Assembly (NCBI GenBank): GCA_947625315.1
Contig: CANQOE010000029.1
Span: 1 to 9,956 of the forward strand
DNA: 9,956 bases
DNA from: an uncultured Bacilli bacterium
GTDB taxonomy: Bacteria; Bacillota_I; Bacilli_A; RF39; UBA660
Reading direction: 5' to 3'
Shown here: positions 5,543 through 9,956 of the stretch, piece after piece
Numbering within the stretch: the first letter of the stretch is position 1
Layout of the letters: each line of letters starts with the position of its first letter
Notes under the pieces: generated by a model
Told to the model about the DNA's origin: nothing
The model's input: the letters and a program-made list of their open reading frames with translations, nothing else
Database searches by the model: none
Position numbers and translations under genes: made by a program

Positions 5543-8500
5543 TTATTTTTGACTTAAATCTTGATAATATTTATAACGTTTTTGAGCATATTCAATCTGT
5601 GATTGTAATAAAGTATTAGCTAAAGCTGGTTCTTTAATTTTTAAAGCATTATAACGAACTTCCCCATCTAAAAAGTTAGCATATTTAGAAAAGTCAGGTT
5701 CTTTATTATCTAAATAAAGCTTTTCTTCTTCTGGATTATAATGCATTAAAAGCGAATAACCTACTTCACTGGCTAGTTTTTCTTCTTCGATAGAATAAGA
5801 CATACCCTTTTTAATTCCCTGTTCAATACATGGAGAGTAAGCAATAATTAAAGATGGGCCAACATGCTCCATAGCTTCTTTTATTACTTTTATAGCTTGC
5901 ATCATATTAGCTCCTAGAGAAATGGAAGCTACATAACAATTAGGATACGACATAGCAATTCTAAATAAATCTTTTTTAACATTTCTTTTACCAAAGTTAG
6001 CAAATTCGGCTACTTGACCTAAACGAGAAGATTTACTTAATTGGCCTCCGGTATTGGAATATACTTCCGTATCTAAAACTAAAACTTTAATATTTTCGTT
6101 AGTTGATAAAACATGGTCTAAACCTCCAAAGCCGATATCATAAGCCCAACCATCACCACCAATAGCTAAAATAGTTTTTTTAGGAAGATACGCTAAAAGT
6201 TCTTTTAATCTATTAGGAATAGTTTCCACTTTTAGTTTATTTTGGATTTCTTTAGTTTTACTATAATCATTTAAATTATTTTGATATTCGAAAAATAAAG
6301 CTTGGACTTGAGGATTAACGTTAGCCATTTCTTCTTGCATTATTTTTAGAATTAAAGCTTGTTTATTTTGATAAGATAAATGCATTCCTAAAGCAAACTC
6401 CGCATTATCTTCAAATAAAGAATTAGCCCAAGATATGGAATAAGGGGTAGATGGCGCACTAGCTCCATAAATACTAGAACAACCAGTAGCATTAGCAATA
6501 ATTAATTCTTCGCCATATAGACGCGTAATTAAATTGATATAAGGAGTTTCGCCACAGCCAGCACAAGCACCACTAAATTCAAAATATGGTTTACTTAAAC
6601 TTACCCCATTAATACTAAATTTGTTATATATAGGGGGATTTTCATAATTAGAAAAATATTTATTAGCTAGTTGTTGGTTATTTAAGTCAAGAGGACCAAA
6701 CTCTAAAGCTTTTTGACCATTTTTACCAGGGCATTCTTGAATACATAAACCACACTCGGTACAATCTACTTCACTAACCATAATTAAATAATTATAATCT
6801 TTATTTATTAAATAAGGAATACCAATATTTTCTTTAGTTAAAAAGGGACGAATAACACTATGGGGACAAACAAAACTACAACGTCCACACATAATACAGT
6901 TTTCACTTTTCCATTTAGGAGCTTGATTATTGATAGCTCTTTTTTCATATTTAGATAAACCACCTGGGAAAGTACCATCTTTAAAACATGCTAGTTCTTT
7001 AACAGTTAAACTATCCCCTTCCCGTTTATTTATTTTACTAATAACATCTAAGTTTTCAGCCAAAGTTGTTTTATTAGTATTGGTAATACTTATTTCTTTT
7101 AAATAATTAGTTACATTACTTATAGCTTGAATATTACTATTAATAATATTTTCACCTTTAGTATGATATGCTTCTTTAATGCGGTTGCTTAAGATATTAA
7201 AGGCATCTTTAACTTGTAATTCTTCTAATAATAAATATTCAATTATTTTACTAATTTTCCCGGCAATACCACAATTTCTTGCAATAGCATCACAATCAAT
7301 TGTATAAACTTTAATATGGCGTTTAATTAAAATTTCGGCATCATGTATAGTTAGAATTTGATTAACTTCTTCCATAGTTTTCCATGTGTTTATTATAAGA
7401 ATACCATTCAAAGCAATATTGTCTAACATTTTAAACTTTTTAAAATATTCTAATTTAGTAACTACAATTAAAGAAGGATTAGTAACATAAAATGGGGCAA
7501 ATATTTTTTCTTTACTAATACGGAGGTTACTAATAGTTACGCCTCCTGATTTTTTAGAATCATAAGAGAAATAACCATTGACATAATAATTATTATCACC
7601 CATAATATGTAAAAAATCTTTAGAAGCACTAACACAACCATCAGAACCATAACCATATATTAATAATTCTTGCGCATTTAAAGTAAGATTATAATCTTCT
7701 TTAGGTAAGGATGTATTAGTTAAATCATCTACTATACCAATAGTAAAATTATTTTTTAAATTTTTTTCTAACATCGTATAGACACTTTTAATATCAGAGG
7801 GAGGAGTATTTTTACTAGATAGACCAAAACGACCTCCAACTACTTTGATATTGGTATCTTTTAGAATATTTACAACATCTAAATAAAGAGGTTCTCCGGA
7901 TGCAGCAACTTCTTTTGTCCTATCTAATACGGCAATATTTTTAACAGTTTTAGGTAAAACATTTAAAAAATATTTAGCACTAAAAGGACGATATAAATGA
8001 ACCGTGATTAAACCAATTTTTTTATTTTTCTTTAATTCTTCATCTATAACTAATTTAATAGTATCACATACACTACCCATAGCAACAATAATATTTTTGG
8101 CATTTTTAGCGCCATAATAAGTGAATGGTTGATAATTGGTATGCATGATTTTATTGATTTCTTGCATATATTTATTAACAATATCGGGTAATTCTTGATA
8201 TTCTTTATTGCGCGCTTCTTGCGTTTGAAAATAAATATCTTCATTAAAAGCCATACCTCTTTGAATTGGTTTAGCATTGTTTAAAGCTCTATTTTTAAAA
8301 TTTTCTAATTTATCCCAAGGAACTAACTTTTTTAAAGCAGCATAATTTAACTCTTCAATGGAGGCTATTTCATGCGAGGTGCGAAAACCATCAAAGAAAT
8401 GTAAAAAAGGAAGGGAAGAATCAATCGCCGATAAATGAGCAACCGCGCTTAAGTTTTGAGCATCAAATACATTACTAGAAGCAAGAAGTGCAAAACCAGT

Positions 8501-8893
8501 TTGCCGAGTTGCATAAATATCACTGTGATCCCCAAAAATAGATAAAGCATTTGTCGCAATACTACGAGAAGCTACATGAATGACTCCCGGAAGCATTTCG
8601 CCGGCAATTTTATACATATTAGGAATCATTAATAATAAACCTTGGGAAGCTGTATAAGTAGAAGCTAAAGAGCCACTTATCAAAGCTCCATGCATGGTTG
8701 CTATAGCTCCAGCTTCACTTTGCATTTCCATTAAAGTTGCGGGATTATTAAATAAATTTAATCTTTTAGTTTTTAATAAATCAATATTAGAAGCCATTGG
8801 GGAAGATGGCGTAATTGGATATATAGAAGCTACTTCACTAAAAAAATAAGCAATATCACTACAAGCTTTATTTCCATCACATATTTTTAACAT
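5543..8893 (-). CDS. nifJ: Pyruvate:ferredoxin (flavodoxin) oxidoreductase, single-chain homodimeric type
   Basis: Oxidises pyruvate with CoA to acetyl-CoA and CO2 and reduces ferredoxin or flavodoxin; oxygen-sensitive, cytoplasmic, central to anaerobic fermentation. It has 1116 aa, slightly shorter than the usual 1170-1200. Domain I has YPITPSSP (25-32), Glu60 and Arg110. Transketolase-C-like and CoA-binding regions follow. A 2[4Fe-4S] ferredoxin-like domain has C666/C669/C672/C676 and C711/C714/C717/C721. The TPP domain holds the third cluster ligands C777, C780, C805 and C1022, with GDG (913-915) and SNTGG (946-950) for Mg-TPP. All cluster and cofactor residues are intact. The start ATG has a strong AAGGAGG SD that overlaps the stop codon of the histidine-phosphatase-fold gene 13 bp upstream, suggesting translational coupling. 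The promoter lies beyond the right edge. The C-terminal extension of Desulfovibrio-type enzymes seems reduced. Confidence 0.97.
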   Translation of the reverse strand: MLKICDGNKACSDIAYFFSEVASIYPITPSSPMASNIDLLKTKRLNLFNNPATLMEMQSEAGAIATMHGALISGSLASTYTASQGLLLMIPNMYKIAGEMLPGVIHVASRSIATNALSIFGDHSDIYATRQTGFALLASSNVFDAQNLSAVAHLSAIDSSLPFLHFFDGFRTSHEIASIEELNYAALKKLVPWDKLENFKNRALNNAKPIQRGMAFNEDIYFQTQEARNKEYQELPDIVNKYMQEINKIMHTNYQPFTYYGAKNAKNIIVAMGSVCDTIKLVIDEELKKNKKIGLITVHLYRPFSAKYFLNVLPKTVKNIAVLDRTKEVAASGEPLYLDVVNILKDTNIKVVGGRFGLSSKNTPPSDIKSVYTMLEKNLKNNFTIGIVDDLTNTSLPKEDYNLTLNAQELLIYGYGSDGCVSASKDFLHIMGDNNYYVNGYFSYDSKKSGGVTISNLRISKEKIFAPFYVTNPSLIVVTKLEYFKKFKMLDNIALNGILIINTWKTMEEVNQILTIHDAEILIKRHIKVYTIDCDAIARNCGIAGKISKIIEYLLLEELQVKDAFNILSNRIKEAYHTKGENIINSNIQAISNVTNYLKEISITNTNKTTLAENLDVISKINKREGDSLTVKELACFKDGTFPGGLSKYEKRAINNQAPKWKSENCIMCGRCSFVCPHSVIRPFLTKENIGIPYLINKDYNYLIMVSEVDCTECGLCIQECPGKNGQKALEFGPLDLNNQQLANKYFSNYENPPIYNKFSINGVSLSKPYFEFSGACAGCGETPYINLITRLYGEELIIANATGCSSIYGASAPSTPYSISWANSLFEDNAEFALGMHLSYQNKQALILKIMQEEMANVNPQVQALFFEYQNNLNDYSKTKEIQNKLKVETIPNRLKELLAYLPKKTILAIGGDGWAYDIGFGGLDHVLSTNENIKVLVLDTEVYSNTGGQLSKSSRLGQVAEFANFGKRNVKKDLFRIAMSYPNCYVASISLGANMMQAIKVIKEAMEHVGPSLIIAYSPCIEQGIKKGMSYSIEEEKLASEVGYSLLMHYNPEEEKLYLDNKEPDFSKYANFLDGEVRYNALKIKEPALANTLLQSQIEYAQKRYKYYQDLSQK

Positions 8894-8906
8894 TTAAAAT
8901 TCCTCC

Positions 8907-9524
8907 TTATATTTCTCTTTTTAAATCAATTAATTTTGTATCATCAAAAACTAGTTTAAATACTCTAATGCCATCCCAAGAACCATCAATAATTGATTTA
9001 TCTTGATAATTTAAAATTAACCGATTATCTAAATTAAAACCTTTGGTACAATAATTACTTAAAAGAGCTGTTATAGCTACATTATGGGTAAACATCGCAA
9101 TTTCTTGATTGGGATGGTCTTTTGTTACTTTTTTTATAAACTTAAGTAGGCGAAATTTAACTTCATTTAAAGATTCTCCCCTATTTAATTTAAAATCAAA
9201 ATTAGCTTCTTGCATTTCATTAATCGCCCGAATTTTTAAATTACCTAAATCCCCAATTAATCTTTCATTTAAATCTTTAACAACTTGAATTTCTAATTCT
9301 AAAGCTTGAGCTAAATATTTGGCAGTAGCAATACTCATAACATAATTAGATGTATAAATACTATTAACCTTTTGTAAATATTCTAATTTAGCAATATTCT
9401 TACTTTCTTCTTCCCCTTCTATACTTAAAATTCTTTTTTCTCTTTTACTAATTAAAGATTCTGTTTCAGGAAAAGCTAAATTATTCATTGTAAGTGCATT
9501 ATTTATTAAATAAATTGTTGTCAT
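8907..9524 (-). CDS. Histidine-phosphatase-fold protein with degenerate active site (possible pseudoenzyme)
   Basis: A 205-aa member of the histidine phosphatase (phosphoglycerate-mutase-like) superfamily by overall pattern. The N-terminal strand IYLINNALTMNN aligns with the family's IYLVRHGETEWN. IYTSNYVMSIATAKYLA fits the S-x-L-x-R-A-x-x-TA helix. LNERLIGDLG (85-94) carries the conserved Glu87. NRGESLNEVKFRLLKFI (114-130) and AMFTHNVAITALL (143-155) follow, with His147. The catalytic RHG triplet is replaced by Asn8-Asn9-Ala10, and the helix Arg by Met63, so phosphohistidine chemistry seems impossible as written; the second His is kept. It may therefore be a non-catalytic binding or regulatory protein. 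Its ATG overlaps the stop of the upstream membrane-protein gene (ATGA), with GGGAGGAA about 8 nt before it. nifJ follows 13 bp downstream. Confidence 0.8.
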   Translation of the reverse strand: MTTIYLINNALTMNNLAFPETESLISKREKRILSIEGEEESKNIAKLEYLQKVNSIYTSNYVMSIATAKYLAQALELEIQVVKDLNERLIGDLGNLKIRAINEMQEANFDFKLNRGESLNEVKFRLLKFIKKVTKDHPNQEIAMFTHNVAITALLSNYCTKGFNLDNRLILNYQDKSIIDGSWDGIRVFKLVFDDTKLIDLKREI

Positions 9525-9956
9525 TTTAATATTCCTCCCAAAATTCCATAACTAAATATTAACATAATAATCCCAGCCATAATAACTCCCACAATCGCCG
9601 CTAAACAGGACTTTTTTTTGTCCATTCCAAGTAAAGATGCGATTAAACAGCCTGTCCAAGCCCCAGTCCCAGGAAGTGGCACACCAACAAAAAGAATTAA
9701 GCCTAAATATTTAAGTCTTTCTATTTGATCTTTTTTACTTGTTGCTCTCTTTTCAATTTTTGTTACTAATTTTCCTAGATACTTCCCTCTTTTTTTTAAA
9801 TAACTAAATATTTTTTCAATAAAAAGTAAAATAAAAGGAATTGGAATTATATTCCCTATAAAACAAACAATAAAACTCGGAACTATCGGTGCATCCATTA
9901 AAGCTGCTGCGATTAATCCCCCTCTAAGTTCCAATATAGGCATCAAAGATATTATA
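9521..9956 (-). CDS. Small multidrug export family (COG2426) membrane protein, 5' end missing
   Basis: Integral membrane protein of the small multidrug export family (Sm_multidrug_ex, COG2426). The family name implies export, but its substrate is not established. ISLMPILELRGG matches the conserved first helix and ELRGG motif. A hydrophobic hairpin contains FIGNIIPIPFILLFIEKI, a basic cytoplasmic loop (KKRGKYLGKLVTKIEKR) follows, then the signature VGVPLPGTGAWTGCLIASLLGM, and finally a last helix ending in GGILK. The frame stays open to the right edge (TTG, TCT, ATA, ATA codons upstream of the first ATG), and family members normally have further residues before the ELRGG motif, so the start is probably outside the window. 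The TTG or ATG near 9946-9941 is unlikely to be the true start. It is the first visible gene of the nifJ operon, and its TGA overlaps the next ATG by 4 nt. Confidence 0.85.
   Translation of the reverse strand, partial: IISLMPILELRGGLIAAALMDAPIVPSFIVCFIGNIIPIPFILLFIEKIFSYLKKRGKYLGKLVTKIEKRATSKKDQIERLKYLGLILFVGVPLPGTGAWTGCLIASLLGMDKKKSCLAAIVGVIMAGIIMLIFSYGILGGILK

Noticed and set aside
8050..8277. 75-codon open frame on the minus strand inside nifJ
   Set aside because: It lies in another frame entirely within the well-supported nifJ coding sequence, has a Lys/Ile-rich composition typical of AT-rich out-of-frame reading, and resembles no family.

Overview
The window is a very AT-rich, gene-dense stretch of a low-GC Gram-positive-type genome. 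UGG encodes Trp (for example in GlyRS), and UGA ends at least two genes as a stop, so the standard bacterial code is in use and this is not a UGA=Trp mycoplasma. The mix fits an anaerobic, probably uncultured Bacilli/Mollicutes-related gut lineage (RF39-like as an example). It includes a single-chain class II glycyl-tRNA synthetase, pyruvate:ferredoxin oxidoreductase, a VanY-type peptidase, relaxed-lipobox lipoproteins and strong SD/sigma-A signals. That taxonomic placement is inference; there is no rRNA or other decisive marker.

Layout, left to right. (1) Positions 1-1743, minus: a sigma-A promoter drives glyS, followed 14 bp later by a membrane-anchored flavodoxin-like lipoprotein that runs off the left edge. 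(2) 1744-2983, minus: a two-gene unit of unrecognised proteins (119 and 268 aa) with its own promoter and terminator. (3) 3090-4076, minus: a monocistronic LppM-like lipoprotein with a small four-cysteine insert and a C-terminal membrane helix. (4) 4139-5174, plus: a divergent monocistronic membrane-anchored VanY-type D,D-carboxypeptidase, best started at a TTG. (5) 5146-9956, minus: an operon in the order small-multidrug-export-family membrane protein (5' end outside the window), histidine-phosphatase-fold protein, nifJ, then a small unknown protein that appears frameshifted at an A6 run. It ends at a terminator shared with the convergent vanY gene.

How the parts work together. NifJ is the metabolic centre: it oxidises pyruvate to acetyl-CoA and CO2 and reduces ferredoxin or flavodoxin. 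Its operon neighbours are tightly packed (ATGA overlap, SD over a stop codon), but no shared pathway is evident. VanY and the divergent lipoprotein both act at the envelope. Visible leaders are very short (about 10-20 nt), and terminators overlap the ends of genes and even the next promoter.

No mobile element, CRISPR array, RNA gene or obvious defence system was found. The points most worth a second look are the frameshifted small gene at 5162-5508, the histidine phosphatase that has lost its catalytic RHG motif, the interlocked terminator and promoter upstream of glyS, and the unrecognised 119/268-aa gene pair.
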